This document shows positions 7,468 through 16,970 of a DNA stretch of 64,000 nucleotides, in pieces; within the stretch, counting starts at the first letter, position 1; every line of letters starts with the position of its first letter. The notes beneath the pieces were generated by a model. That model worked only from the letters and a program-made list of their open reading frames with translations. It was not told the DNA's origin and did not search any database. The stretch comes from JBFAPK01 sp040676675 (GTDB taxonomy: Bacteria > Actinomycetota > Actinomycetes > Mycobacteriales > Micromonosporaceae). Where the stretch lies: the NCBI RefSeq assembly GCF_040676675.1, contig NZ_JBFAPK010000001.1, forward strand, positions 248,001 to 312,000, in the 5' to 3' direction. Made by a program: the position numbers and the translations under genes.

Positions 7468-10400
7468 TCAGTTACGGACGATCGTGAACGTGGTGGTGGT
7501 GTTCTTGATGTCCTGGAAGTTGTTGCTCAACCGCAGGTTGGTGAAGGTGGCCGAGCCGACCGCCGGACCCTGGCCCGGCTCCGGCATCTCGTTGACCCAG
7601 ATCCCGAAGCCCGACTTCGCGTCGAACGCGTCGCCGCTCTTGCGGGCACCGCTGATCGACACGTTGGTGAAGACCGTGTCGGTGATCGGGTTCTGCGGTT
7701 GGCCGCCGACGTAGTTGGTCTGGAACATGATGCCCGAGTAGGTGGGATCGACGATGTCGACGTCACTCACCCGGATGCCCCGGAACTCCTTCGAGGCCGA
7801 GAACATCCAGATGCCGGGGAAGGTCTGTGCTCCCCAGAAGTGGCCACCCGACCGGACGATCGAGGCGTTCTCGACCCGGGTCAGCCCCGGACCGAACCCG
7901 ACGAACGGGTACCCGAAGTCCAGCGAGCTGATGGTGATCCCGGAGTAGACGAGCTGGTCGGCGATGTAGAGGTTGCGGAAGATGTTGTTCTGTCCGCCGT
8001 ACACGGCCAGGCCGGCCGCCCGCCACGTCAGCGTCGCGGTCAGGTTCTCGAAGGTGTTGCCCGTGTTCGCCCCGCCGCCGGCGTCGGTGGCGGAGAAGAG
8101 CGCGAACGCGTCGTCCCCGTTGCCGCGCGCCTCGACGTTGCTGACCAGGTTGTTCGTGCTGCCGTTGGTCATGTTCACGCCGTCGGCGAAGGTGTTGCGG
8201 ATCCGCGAGTTCTTGATCGTGATGTTGCTGACGTGCACGCCCCAGAACATGCAGACGGTGTGTTCGACCCAGACGTTGTCGAAGGTCAGGTTCGAGACGT
8301 TCTGCAGCTCACCCCAGACCTTGCCGGGGCCGTCGATGCGGGAGGTGTAGTTGCCGAAGAAGGCGAGCTTCTCGAACGAGGTGCCGTTCGCCGTACCCTC
8401 GACCCGGAAGCCGGCGTCGGTGTTCTCCTGGCCCTGCGGGGTCTCGAAGCGGGTGTACCACATGCCCGCGCCGACGACCTTGACCGCCTTGCCGTAGACC
8501 TGGAACTTCTGCGCGGTGCTGTACGTGCCGGCCGGCAGGTAGACACCGATCAGGTTGCCGCTGGTGTCCATCCGCACCCGGTCCAGGGCGTTCTGCACGT
8601 CCTGGTGGGTGAAGCCGGCCGGTACGGCGTACCGGGCCGGGTCCGGGTTCGGCGCCGGCGCCACCTGCTCCAGGTTGACGAAGTCGATGGCGTACGTGGT
8701 GGTGTTCGCCGCGTCCTTCTGCAGGCGGATCTTGCTACCGGCCGGGACCGTGCTGTTCAGCATGACGTTGGCCTCGTCGTAGATGTGCCGCGCGGGACCC
8801 GAGCCGGGCGAGTTGTTCGGGCTGGCCTCGTTGCCGTAGAGCCACGCGTACCGCGACGTGAGGTTGATCGCCTTGTGGAAGGTCCCGTTGACGTAGACGT
8901 TCAGCGTCGAGTTGATCCCGCCGCCGCCCGCCGCGTCCGGCATGGAGAAGCGGGTCACCAGCGTGTTCGTGCTGGCCCGGGTGGTGAACTCGACGAACGA
9001 CCCGGTCGAGTTGAGCGTCACCGCCCGGCGCCCGGAGGCCTCACCGGCCAGGTCGCCGATGTCCCGGTTCGGGCTGAGCACGTTCGCGCCGCCGCCGACC
9101 ACGCCGTCCTCGGCCTCGTACATGTCGTACGGCATGTTCGCGCCGCGACCGACGAAGAGCGGCTGCTCGCTGGTGTTGTTCGCCTGCTTCACCGGCAGCT
9201 CGTTGGCGTCGTTGGCGAGGACCGTACGGATGGTGAAGCGTCCGTTCGCCGCCGTCCAGGTGCCGAGGCTGACCGGGGCGGTGGTGGCCCCGGCCGCGAT
9301 GGCGCCGCTGTACGAGCCGGTCAGGGTGCGCACGGTGGCGCCCGTGGCGGCGTCGATGACGGTCAGCGTGATGCCGTGGGCGCCGCTCGCCGAGGCGACC
9401 GTGCCCTGGTTCTTGATCGCCACCGTGAAGGTGACCGTGTTGCCGCCCGCCGGGTTGCTCGGCGACCAGCCCACCGGCGAGACGACCAGGTCCGAGCTGG
9501 CGACCGGGGTCACCACCAGCGAGGACGGGTTGGTGAAGGAGTTGTTCGCGTCGTTCTGCTCGATCACGCTGTTCGACTCGTCGACCTTCGCGGTCAGCGA
9601 GTAGGTGCCGGCGTTACGGGTACCGGCGTTGGCCGAGACGGTGGTCGAGGCGCCGGCCGCGAGACCGCCGACCGAGGCGGTGCCGGCCAGCGTCGTACCG
9701 AGGTAGAAGTTGACGTTGGTCGCGCCCGACGCCGCGGTGCCGGCGTTGCGGACGGTGGCCGAGAGCGTGACGTTGTCGGTCTCGACCGGGGAGGCCGGGC
9801 TCCAGGTGGCGGCCGTGACGGTCAGGTCCGGGTTCGGCGCCGCCGTACCGATCACCTGGAACTCGGCGACCTGCCCGGAGGGGGCACCCGTGTTCGAGGT
9901 GATCTGGAGCCGGAAGTCGGCCGCGGTCGCGCTGACCGGGATCGACACCGTGTTGCCCGAGGACGGGTTGAAGTTGTACGCCGTGGCCGGCGAGACGCTG
10001 GTGAACGACGACGCGCTCTGCTCACGGGCGAGCACCTGGATGGTCTGGGTACGCGGTCCCCAGGCCGAGTCCGGGTTCAGCTTCACCACCACGGTGTTGA
10101 CCACGGCGTTCGCGCCGAGCTGCACGGTCAGCACGCTCGGGTAGCCGCTGCCCTCCCAGTACGTCGCCACGTTGTTGTCGTTGGCGTTGGTCGGTACGAA
10201 GGTGAAGGTCGAGCCGGAGGCGGTGATCGGCTTGCCGACGGCCAGGTTGGTGCCGGTGCCGCCGCCGCTGCCGGTACGGGTGACCGTGTTGCTGTTGCCC
10301 GACTGGTTGCCGGCGGCGTCCCGGGCCCGCACGTAGTACGAGACGGTCGCGGTGTCCGGCTGGCTGTCGGTGTAGGTCAGCACGTTCCCGGCCACGCTGG

Positions 10401-11502
10401 TGCGCAGCGCGTTGTTCGCGTAGATGTCGTAGCCGGTGACGCCGACGTTGTCGGTCGAGGCGGTCCAGGTCAGCCGGATCTGCCCGCTGTTCGGCTGGGT
10501 GTACGCCAGGTTCGACGGCGCGCTCGGCGCCTGGGTGTCCCCGCCCGTCGGGCCGTACACCTCGAACTCCGAGAGCTGTCCGGCGGGCCAGCCCGTGTTG
10601 GCCGTGATGTTCAGCCGCACGTACCGGGTGGTGGTGGCGTCGAAGTTGATCGTCACGGTGTTGCCGCTGGCCGGGTTGAAGGTGTAGCCGGCCGAGGCGA
10701 CGATGGTGGTGAAGCTCGACCCGTTGGTGCTGCCCTGCACGGTCAGCGTCTGGGTACGGGTCTGCCAGGCCGAGGCCGGCGGCAGCTTCAGCACCAGCCG
10801 GTTCACGCTGATCGACGAGCCGAGGTCGGCCTGGATCCACTGCGGGAAGGCGTTGTTGGCGCTCTCCCAGTAGGTGTCCGCGTTCCCGTCGCCGACGTTG
10901 CTCGCCCCGTACGCCTGGGTGAAGCTGCTCGCCGTGAAGGTGGCCGCCGCCGCGGCGGCGAGGTTGACCGCGGAGAGCGCGGCCGGGCGTACCTCCAGCT
11001 CGCCGAGCTGGGCGGCCCGCGCGCCGCTGTTCCCGGTCACCTTGACCCGGACGTACCGGGCGTTGCTGGCCGGAAACGTGACCGTCACCGCGTTCCTCGC
11101 GGCCGGGTCGAAGGTGTACGTCGCCTCGCGGGCGAGCGTCGAGTAGCTGCTCCCGTCGGCGCTGCCCTGCACCGCCAGCGTCTGGCTGCGCTTGGACCAG
11201 TCGGCCGGCAGCTTCAGCGTCACCCGGTCGATGGTGGCGCTGCGGCCCAGGTCCACGGCGGCGGACTGCGGGAACGCCCCGCTGCCCTGCCAGTAGCTGG
11301 CCTGGTCGCCGTCGGCGATGTTGGCCGCCGCGTGGGCGGGGTCGGCCCCGGTCGCGGCGGCGGGTGCCTTGGCGGCGAGGTTGGGTCCGGTCGCCGGCGC
11401 GGCCGGCGCGGCGAGCGCCGGTACGGCCGGCAGCGCGGCCACGACCAGGCCGGCTGCGATGGTGCCGGTGGCGAGTCGCCACGGCACGAGGGTGCGTTTC
11501 AT
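7468..11502 (-). CDS. Secreted GH87 alpha-1,3-glucanase-type enzyme, multidomain
   Basis: 1344 residues. Signal peptide 1-31 (ends VPALA). Discoidin (F5/8 C) domains at about 40-173, 176-318 and 418-553; FN3 at 320-415; two CARDB domains at about 556-665 and 668-780; a CBM6/35-like domain starting at MYEAEDG; and a C-terminal right-handed beta-helix. The GH87 assignment rests on D1107 (FADGVN) and D1130-D1131 (GNGDDAFALF), the same D/+23/+24 spacing known for the three catalytic Asp of Bacillus and Paenibacillus alpha-1,3-glucanases. It should act outside the cell on alpha-1,3-glucan or nigeran (mycodextran) of fungal walls. AGGAAAGGAC precedes the ATG. The last 24 codons abut the assembly problem. 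Confidence 0.8.
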   Translation of the reverse strand: MKRTLVPWRLATGTIAAGLVVAALPAVPALAAPAAPATGPNLAAKAPAAATGADPAHAAANIADGDQASYWQGSGAFPQSAAVDLGRSATIDRVTLKLPADWSKRSQTLAVQGSADGSSYSTLAREATYTFDPAARNAVTVTFPASNARYVRVKVTGNSGARAAQLGELEVRPAALSAVNLAAAAAATFTASSFTQAYGASNVGDGNADTYWESANNAFPQWIQADLGSSISVNRLVLKLPPASAWQTRTQTLTVQGSTNGSSFTTIVASAGYTFNPASGNTVTINFDATTTRYVRLNITANTGWPAGQLSEFEVYGPTGGDTQAPSAPSNLAYTQPNSGQIRLTWTASTDNVGVTGYDIYANNALRTSVAGNVLTYTDSQPDTATVSYYVRARDAAGNQSGNSNTVTRTGSGGGTGTNLAVGKPITASGSTFTFVPTNANDNNVATYWEGSGYPSVLTVQLGANAVVNTVVVKLNPDSAWGPRTQTIQVLAREQSASSFTSVSPATAYNFNPSSGNTVSIPVSATAADFRLQITSNTGAPSGQVAEFQVIGTAAPNPDLTVTAATWSPASPVETDNVTLSATVRNAGTAASGATNVNFYLGTTLAGTASVGGLAAGASTTVSANAGTRNAGTYSLTAKVDESNSVIEQNDANNSFTNPSSLVVTPVASSDLVVSPVGWSPSNPAGGNTVTFTVAIKNQGTVASASGAHGITLTVIDAATGATVRTLTGSYSGAIAAGATTAPVSLGTWTAANGRFTIRTVLANDANELPVKQANNTSEQPLFVGRGANMPYDMYEAEDGVVGGGANVLSPNRDIGDLAGEASGRRAVTLNSTGSFVEFTTRASTNTLVTRFSMPDAAGGGGINSTLNVYVNGTFHKAINLTSRYAWLYGNEASPNNSPGSGPARHIYDEANVMLNSTVPAGSKIRLQKDAANTTTYAIDFVNLEQVAPAPNPDPARYAVPAGFTHQDVQNALDRVRMDTSGNLIGVYLPAGTYSTAQKFQVYGKAVKVVGAGMWYTRFETPQGQENTDAGFRVEGTANGTSFEKLAFFGNYTSRIDGPGKVWGELQNVSNLTFDNVWVEHTVCMFWGVHVSNITIKNSRIRNTFADGVNMTNGSTNNLVSNVEARGNGDDAFALFSATDAGGGANTGNTFENLTATLTWRAAGLAVYGGQNNIFRNLYIADQLVYSGITISSLDFGYPFVGFGPGLTRVENASIVRSGGHFWGAQTFPGIWMFSASKEFRGIRVSDVDIVDPTYSGIMFQTNYVGGQPQNPITDTVFTNVSISGARKSGDAFDAKSGFGIWVNEMPEPGQGPAVGSATFTNLRLSNNFQDIKNTTTTFTIVRN

Positions 11503-11574
11503 TGCGTTCCGTCCTTTCCTGGCGGGAACGACAAGTGGTGGTGGGTGTGGTGGGACGTGGTGTGGTGCGGTGCG

Positions 11575-11605
11575 AGGAAGGGGCCCCTGGACAGGGCCCC
11601 TTCCT
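11575..11605 (-). terminator. Perfect 12-bp hairpin between the two GH87 genes
   Basis: AGGAAGGGGCCC and GGGCCCCTTCCT surround a 7-base loop (CTGGACA). It begins six bases after the stop of the upstream GH87 gene on the minus strand. There is no U-tract, as usual for actinomycete terminators. The downstream GH87 gene then needs read-through or its own promoter in 11503-11574. Confidence 0.8.
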
Positions 11606-11611
11606 GACAGC

Positions 11612-14041
11612 TCAGGCGGCGTAGACCTCGAACTCGGAGAGCTGGCCGGCGGGCCAGCCGGTGTTGCCGGTGAAGGTCAACCGCAGGTACCGCTGCGACG
11701 TCGCCGGGAAGGTGACGGTCGCGGTGTTGCCCGAGGACGGGTCGAAGACGTACCCGGCCGAGGCGCGGACCGTCGCGTACGACGAGCCGTCGGTCGAGCC
11801 GAGCACCGACAGCGTCTGGGTACGGGTCTGCCACGCGGCGGCCGGGGGCAGCTTCAGCACGATCCGGCTCACCGAGCGGGCGGTACCGAGGTCGACGGTG
11901 ATCGACTGCGGGAAGGCGTTGTTGGCGCTCTCCCAGTAGCTGCTGGCGTTGCCGTCGACCGCGTTGGCCGCCACGTAGTTCTGCGTGACGCTGGTCGCGC
12001 TGACCGGACGGCCGGCCGCCAGGTTGCCGCCGGTGGGCGGGGGCGTCGTGGGCGGGGGCGTGGTGGGCGGCGTCGTCGGGTTGCCGGTCGGCGGGGTGGT
12101 CGGCCCGCCACCCCAGCGCGGCTCGGGCCACGGGCCGCAGTACGGCGTCGACGTGTACCAGCCGGAGTTCCCGGCGCCCTGGGTGATCTGGAAGCCGCTG
12201 CCGACGCAGTTGTGGATCGGTACGGACTGGGCGATGTTGGTCGCCCGGACGTTCGTGAACGAGACCTGGCTCGGCGCCTGCACCTGGAGCGCGTACGTGC
12301 CGGCCCCGTCGATGCGTACGTTGGTGAGGTTGATCCCGCTGCTGGTCCCCTCGATCCAGTGCAGCGCCGCGTACGAGCTGTCCAGGATGTCGGTGTCGGT
12401 GATGTTGATGGTGGCGCCCTGGATCGGCCCGTTCAGCGCGTCGAACCAGATCGCCCCGACGCCGAAGCGCCAGTTGTAGTCGGAGTTGCCGTTGCGGATC
12501 AGGGTGTTGCGGGCCACCGTGATCGTGCCGGCGACGGCGGTCGGGCCGTTGACCCCCGGGTACCGGTTGGCGATGTGGATGCCACCGCCGTTGGTGACCG
12601 AGTCGGCGGTCACGTTGTCCGTGATCTTGATGTCCCGCCCGCCGTACGTGACCAGGTGGTTCGCCAGCACCGTCACGCCGATGGTGTTGAACGTGAACGA
12701 GTTGTTGACGTTCGGTACGTTCTGCGCCCACATGGCCAGCGCGTCGTCGCCGGTGTTGCGGACGAAGGTGTTGGTCACCGTGGAGTTGGTGACACCCCAG
12801 TGGAAGTTCACCCCGTCCGCGGTCTGGTCCAGGATCCGGCTGTTGCGGATGGTGAAGTTGTCCATCGGCCCGTCCATCCAGGCGCCGACCTTCGTGTGCT
12901 GCAACCACACGTTGTCGACCACCGAGTTGGACATGGCCCCGCCGATCGCGTTGACCTGGTCCTCGTCCACGCGCTCCCGGATGTCGCCGATGATGGCGAA
13001 GTCCCGCAGCGTGACGTTGCGGCTCGGGCCGTTCGCCTCGTGCGGGCGGATCTCCCCGCTGTAGCCGCCGCCCGGCACGTACTTGCCGTAGATGCCGGCC
13101 GCCCGCTTGCGGTTCACCGGGTCGCGACCGCCGAGCACGCTGTACCAGGGTCCGGCGCCGCGCAGCGTCACCCCGTCGACCACCACGTGGTCGTAGAGGG
13201 TGAAGGTGCCCTGCGGGATCCAGACCGCCCGCCCCTGGGCCCGGCCGGCGTCCACCGCCGCCTGGAACTTGGCAGTCGAGTCGGTGGCGCCGCTCGGGTC
13301 GGCGCCGAAGTCGGTCACCACGTCCAGCACCCCGGCCGGCTTGGTGATCGGCCCGCCGACCAGTTCGAAGTCGGCCAGGTCGATGGTGAAGCTGGGCGAC
13401 TGCGCGGTCGAGTTGACCTGGAGGCGCACCTTCGTACCGGCGGCGAGCGTGGAGCCGAACATGGTCCGGGTCTCGTCGTAGAAGTGGTGCGGGTTGCTGT
13501 CGCCGGGGTTGTTGTTGAACGGGTAGCCGCCGTAGAACCAGCCGTACCGGGAGGTGACCGGGACGGTCTTGACCAGCGAGCCGTTCGCCCGCAGGTCGAT
13601 GGTGGCGTCCCGCCCGGTCCCCGACGGGCTGTCCGGCAGGCTGTACCGGAAGGTGACCGCGTTGGCGGGCTTCGTGAGGGTGAACTCGACGTACTCGCCG
13701 ACCGCGTCGAGCGTCACGGCCTCCCGGCCGGACGCCTCCGAGGGGAGCGTGCCGTAGTAGCGGTCCGGCCCGATCTTCGTGCCGGTGTACGCCGCCTCCT
13801 CCGCCTCGTGCTCGACGAACGGGACGGTGGCGCCCCGGCCGACGATGTCGAACGGGGAGAGCCCGGCGGCCTCGGCGGGCGTCGCCGAGCCGACGGTGAG
13901 GACGGTGATCGAGGCCGCCGCGAGGGCGGTGCCGGCCAGGGCCGCCAGCCCGGCGCGGGCGCGGCGGCGCGGGGTTCGGGCGGCGGTACGGATGTTGGGA
14001 GCGGTGCCGGACGTGGGCGCGCCGGCGCAGTGGTTGGCCAT
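11612..14041 (-). CDS. Secreted GH87 alpha-1,3-glucanase/mycodextranase-type enzyme
   Basis: 809 residues. An arginine-rich start and hydrophobic core (about 30-58, ending AEAA) form a signal peptide, possibly Tat-like with R-R-R text. A CBM6/35-like domain spans about 61-230, the parallel beta-helix about 235-640, a Pro/Thr linker about 655-675, and one discoidin domain the last 135 residues. Catalytic Asp candidates are D409 (TADGVNF) and D432-D433 (NTGDDALAMW), the GH87 spacing. Its paralogue downstream has the domain order reversed, with accessory domains in front. Both likely cut the same polymer outside the cell and feed the sugar transporter encoded upstream. GAGAG precedes the ATG. 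Confidence 0.82.
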   Translation of the reverse strand: MANHCAGAPTSGTAPNIRTAARTPRRRARAGLAALAGTALAAASITVLTVGSATPAEAAGLSPFDIVGRGATVPFVEHEAEEAAYTGTKIGPDRYYGTLPSEASGREAVTLDAVGEYVEFTLTKPANAVTFRYSLPDSPSGTGRDATIDLRANGSLVKTVPVTSRYGWFYGGYPFNNNPGDSNPHHFYDETRTMFGSTLAAGTKVRLQVNSTAQSPSFTIDLADFELVGGPITKPAGVLDVVTDFGADPSGATDSTAKFQAAVDAGRAQGRAVWIPQGTFTLYDHVVVDGVTLRGAGPWYSVLGGRDPVNRKRAAGIYGKYVPGGGYSGEIRPHEANGPSRNVTLRDFAIIGDIRERVDEDQVNAIGGAMSNSVVDNVWLQHTKVGAWMDGPMDNFTIRNSRILDQTADGVNFHWGVTNSTVTNTFVRNTGDDALAMWAQNVPNVNNSFTFNTIGVTVLANHLVTYGGRDIKITDNVTADSVTNGGGIHIANRYPGVNGPTAVAGTITVARNTLIRNGNSDYNWRFGVGAIWFDALNGPIQGATINITDTDILDSSYAALHWIEGTSSGINLTNVRIDGAGTYALQVQAPSQVSFTNVRATNIAQSVPIHNCVGSGFQITQGAGNSGWYTSTPYCGPWPEPRWGGGPTTPPTGNPTTPPTTPPPTTPPPTGGNLAAGRPVSATSVTQNYVAANAVDGNASSYWESANNAFPQSITVDLGTARSVSRIVLKLPPAAAWQTRTQTLSVLGSTDGSSYATVRASAGYVFDPSSGNTATVTFPATSQRYLRLTFTGNTGWPAGQLSEFEVYAA

Positions 14042-14091
14042 CGGCTGTGCTCTCGCTTTCGTCAGGTTGGCCAGTTCCCCCGTTGTTCTGC

Positions 14092-14130
14092 TGCGTGGAG
14101 CCGCTGTGTCGTGGTGCGTGGAGCCGCTGT
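14092..14130. promoter_or_regulatory. 16-bp direct repeat upstream of GH87 gene
   Basis: TGCGTGGAGCCGCTGT occurs at 14092-14107 and again at 14115-14130, 23 bp apart (about two helical turns), 51-89 bp before the GH87 start. Such phased repeats suit cooperative binding of a regulator. The rest of the 291-bp gap (14042-14332) is GC-rich with no gene seen. Confidence 0.45.
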
Positions 14131-14332
14131 CAGTCGGTCCTCCCGACCTCCGTTCCCCGCCGCCCTGCCGGCGGCGCGGCGTACGCCCCGGCGGTGGGGT
14201 CGGCGTACCCACCACCGGCGCGTACGGCCGCGCCGCCGGACGCGGTACGGACCGCCCGGCTGGCGGGGCCGGCGGTCCGCGCCCCGACGCGTACCCGTGC
14301 CAGGTGGCACGCGCCGGACGATATCGAGGACA

Positions 14333-15964
14333 TTAGATCTGCTTCCCGGTGCGGAGCCAGGCGGCCGTGTCGACGGGGAGCAGGTCGCCGTCGAGCGGGC
14401 CGCTGGCGAGCAGGACCTCGCGGTGCGCCGGCAGCCGTACCGGCGCGGCGGAGAGGTTCACCACACAGGCGAAGTCGTCCCCTCGGGCGTACGCGAGGAC
14501 CGCCTCCGGCGCGGGCAGCCAGCGCAGCTCGCCGTCGCCGAGGGCCGGCTCGGCGCGCCGCTGCCGGATCGCCTCCCGGTACAGCTCCAGCATCGAGCGC
14601 GGGTCGCCGGTCTGGACCTGTACGGTGCGGTCCTTCCACTCCGCCGGCTGCGGCAACCACGGCTTCCCCGTCGCCGCCTCGGGGCTGAAGCCGAACGGCG
14701 CCGCGTCCCCGGACCAGGGCAGCGGGACCCGACAGCCGTCCCGGCCGGGGTCGACGAAGCCCGAGCGCGGGAACATCGGGTCCTGGCGCAGCTCGTACGG
14801 GATGTCCTCGACCTCCCAGAGGCCCAGCTCCTCGCCCTGGTAGACGTACGCGGCGCCGGGCAGCGAGAGCAGCAGCAGCACGGCGGCGCGGGCGCGGACG
14901 GTACCCAGCTCCAGGTCGGTGGGGGTGCCCTCGCGCTTGGTGGCGAAGCTGAAGGTGGTGTCCTCCCGGCCGTAGCGAGTGACGTGCCGGGTGACGTCGT
15001 GGTTGGAGAGGACCCAGGTGGCCGGCGCGTCGATCGGTACGTGCGCGGCCAGCGTGCCGTCGATGCACTCGCGCAGCTTCGCGGCGTCCCAGGCGCAGCC
15101 GAGGAAGTCGAAGTTGAAGGCGGTGTGCAGCTCGTCGGGGCGCAGGTAGTTGGCGAAGCGCTGCCGGTTTGGCATCCAGACCTCGCCGATCAGCGCCCGG
15201 TCGGGGTACTCGTCGGCGATCCGCCGCCAGCTCCGGTAGATCTCGTGCACGCCGTCCTGGTCCCGGAACGGGTGCTGCTGGCCCGGTACCGTCTCCGGCA
15301 GCGCCGGGTCCTTGACCAGCAGCCCGGCCGAGTCGATCCGGATGCCGTCCACGCCCCGGTCGAACCAGAACCGCAGGATCTCCTCGAACTCGGCGCGCAC
15401 TCGCGGGTGGTTCCAGTTGAAGTCGGGCTGCTCGGGGGTGAACAGGTGCAGGTACCAGTCGCCGGGGGTGCCGTCCGGGTTGGTGGTACGGGTCCACGTC
15501 TCGCCGCCGAACTCGCCGACCCAGTCGGTCGGGCGCTGGTCGCCGTTGGGGCCCCGGCCGGGACGGAACCAGAACAGCTCCCGCTCGGGCGCGCCGGGGC
15601 CGCCCGCCAGCGCGGCCTGGAACCAGGGGTGCGCGTCCGAGCAGTGGTTCGGCACGATGTCGACGATCGAGCGGATGCCGTACCCGTGCGCCTCCTCGAT
15701 CAGCGCCTCCGCCTCGGCGAGGGTGCCGAAGACCGGGTCGATGTCGCGGAAGTCGGCGACGTCGTAGCCGGCGTCGGCCATCGGCGAGGGATACCACGGG
15801 CCGAACCAGATGGCGTCGACGCCGAGCTTGGCCAGGTAGTCCAGCCGGGCGCGGATACCGGCGAGGTCGCCGATGCCGTCCCCGTTGGCGTCCGCGAAGC
15901 TGCGCGGATAGACCTGGTAGATCACCGCGTCTCGCCACCATGGACGGTTGCCTGCTCTGGACAC
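14333..15964 (-). CDS. GH13 oligosaccharide alpha-glucosidase
   Basis: A 543-residue cytoplasmic GH13 enzyme. N-terminus WWRDAVIYQVYPRSFADANGDGIGDLAG is typical of the oligo-1,6-glucosidase/alpha-glucosidase group. Region I IVDIVPNH (about 102-109), nucleophile D213 in VDGIRIDSAG, acid/base E263 in IGEVW, and D325 in LSNHD are all present. There is no signal peptide, so it works on imported oligosaccharides. The GTG at 15964 is chosen: AAGCAGG lies seven bases upstream and the WWRDAV motif follows. In this locus it would split nigero- or isomalto-type oligosaccharides released by the GH87 enzymes; linkage preference cannot be read from sequence. Confidence 0.9.
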   Translation of the reverse strand: MSRAGNRPWWRDAVIYQVYPRSFADANGDGIGDLAGIRARLDYLAKLGVDAIWFGPWYPSPMADAGYDVADFRDIDPVFGTLAEAEALIEEAHGYGIRSIVDIVPNHCSDAHPWFQAALAGGPGAPERELFWFRPGRGPNGDQRPTDWVGEFGGETWTRTTNPDGTPGDWYLHLFTPEQPDFNWNHPRVRAEFEEILRFWFDRGVDGIRIDSAGLLVKDPALPETVPGQQHPFRDQDGVHEIYRSWRRIADEYPDRALIGEVWMPNRQRFANYLRPDELHTAFNFDFLGCAWDAAKLRECIDGTLAAHVPIDAPATWVLSNHDVTRHVTRYGREDTTFSFATKREGTPTDLELGTVRARAAVLLLLSLPGAAYVYQGEELGLWEVEDIPYELRQDPMFPRSGFVDPGRDGCRVPLPWSGDAAPFGFSPEAATGKPWLPQPAEWKDRTVQVQTGDPRSMLELYREAIRQRRAEPALGDGELRWLPAPEAVLAYARGDDFACVVNLSAAPVRLPAHREVLLASGPLDGDLLPVDTAAWLRTGKQI

Positions 15965-16077
15965 GGGTACCTGCTTTCTGCTGGTCGGTATCGGATCGGC
16001 CGGCCCCGCCGTCCGGGTCGCCGGGAACGCCGTCCGGCTCGCCGGGGGCGTCGTCCGGGTCGGCCGGACTGGCCGGG

Positions 16078-16959
16078 TCAGCCCTTCATGGCCCCGGAGG
16101 AGAGCCCGCTGATGATGCTGCGCTGGAAGATCAAAAATACGATGATCATCGGTACGCTCGCGATGACCAGGCCGGCCATCATCTCCGTCGGGGGCACCTG
16201 GCTGACGCTGGCGAGCCGGCTCAGCGCCACGCTCAGCGTCTGCGACTCGGGGTCCTGGAGGACCAGCAGCGGCCAGAGGAAGTCCTTCCAGATGCCGATG
16301 ATCGCGAAGATCGAGACCACGCCGAGCACCGGCCGGGAGAGCGGGAGCACCACGTTCCAGAGAATCCGCAGCCGGCCCGCGCCGTCGATGCTGGCGGCGT
16401 CCAGCAGGTCGTCCGGGATCTGGTCGAAGAACCGCTTGAGCACGTAGATGTTGAAGGCGTTCGCCGCCGCCGGCAGCCAGAGCGCCCACGGGGTGTTGAG
16501 CAGGTTGACGTGGAAGATCGGCAGGTCGCTGACGGTCAGGTAGGCCGGCACCAGCAGCGCCGAGGCGGGCAGCATCAGGCTCGCCAGCATCAGCCCGAGC
16601 ACCAGCCGGCCGAGGATCGGCCGCAGCTTGGAGAGGGCGTACGCCGCCGCGACGTCGACCACGAGCTGGATCAGCCAGCCGCCGAGCGCGTACAGCACCG
16701 TGTTGGTGAAGTAGTGGGCGATCTGCAACTGGTCCCACGCCTCGGCGTAGGTGCCCGGCTCGAACGACTGCGGCACGAACGTCGGCGGGGTCAGCGCGTA
16801 CTCGGCCGGCGACTTCAGCGCGCTGGTCACCATCCAGTACAGCGGGAAGACGAAGACCGCCACGAAGAGGATGGTCACCACGGCCAGCGTGGCGAAGTAG
16901 ACCACCCGGGAGCGGCCCCGCCGCAGCTCCGTGTCGGAGATGAGAGTTCGGTTGCTCAT
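16078..16959 (-). CDS. Sugar ABC transporter permease (MalG type)
   Basis: 293 residues with about six membrane spans, starting with VVYFATLAVVTILFVAVFVFPLYW. The cytoplasmic EAA loop reads DAASIDGAGRLRILWNVVLPLSRP, the segment that docks to the ATPase. It is the second CUT1-family permease, starting 11 bp after the first permease gene, with GAGGTCA as ribosome site. The 113 bp to the next gene (GH13) is filled with Gly/Arg-coding-like GCCGGG repeats. Confidence 0.92.
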   Translation of the reverse strand: MSNRTLISDTELRRGRSRVVYFATLAVVTILFVAVFVFPLYWMVTSALKSPAEYALTPPTFVPQSFEPGTYAEAWDQLQIAHYFTNTVLYALGGWLIQLVVDVAAAYALSKLRPILGRLVLGLMLASLMLPASALLVPAYLTVSDLPIFHVNLLNTPWALWLPAAANAFNIYVLKRFFDQIPDDLLDAASIDGAGRLRILWNVVLPLSRPVLGVVSIFAIIGIWKDFLWPLLVLQDPESQTLSVALSRLASVSQVPPTEMMAGLVIASVPMIIVFLIFQRSIISGLSSGAMKG

Positions 16960-16970
16960 GGCGTGACCTC

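Noticed and set aside
7699..11607. Very long open frame on the plus strand across the GH87 gene
   Set aside because: Arg/Val/Gly-rich product with no domain; it is antisense to a gene with clear signal peptide and domains. Stop codons are rare in antisense frames at this GC content.
11318..16447. 1.7-kb-protein-scale open frame on the plus strand through GH87 and GH13 genes
   Set aside because: Crosses three recognised genes antisense, and its product is low-complexity Arg/Gly text.
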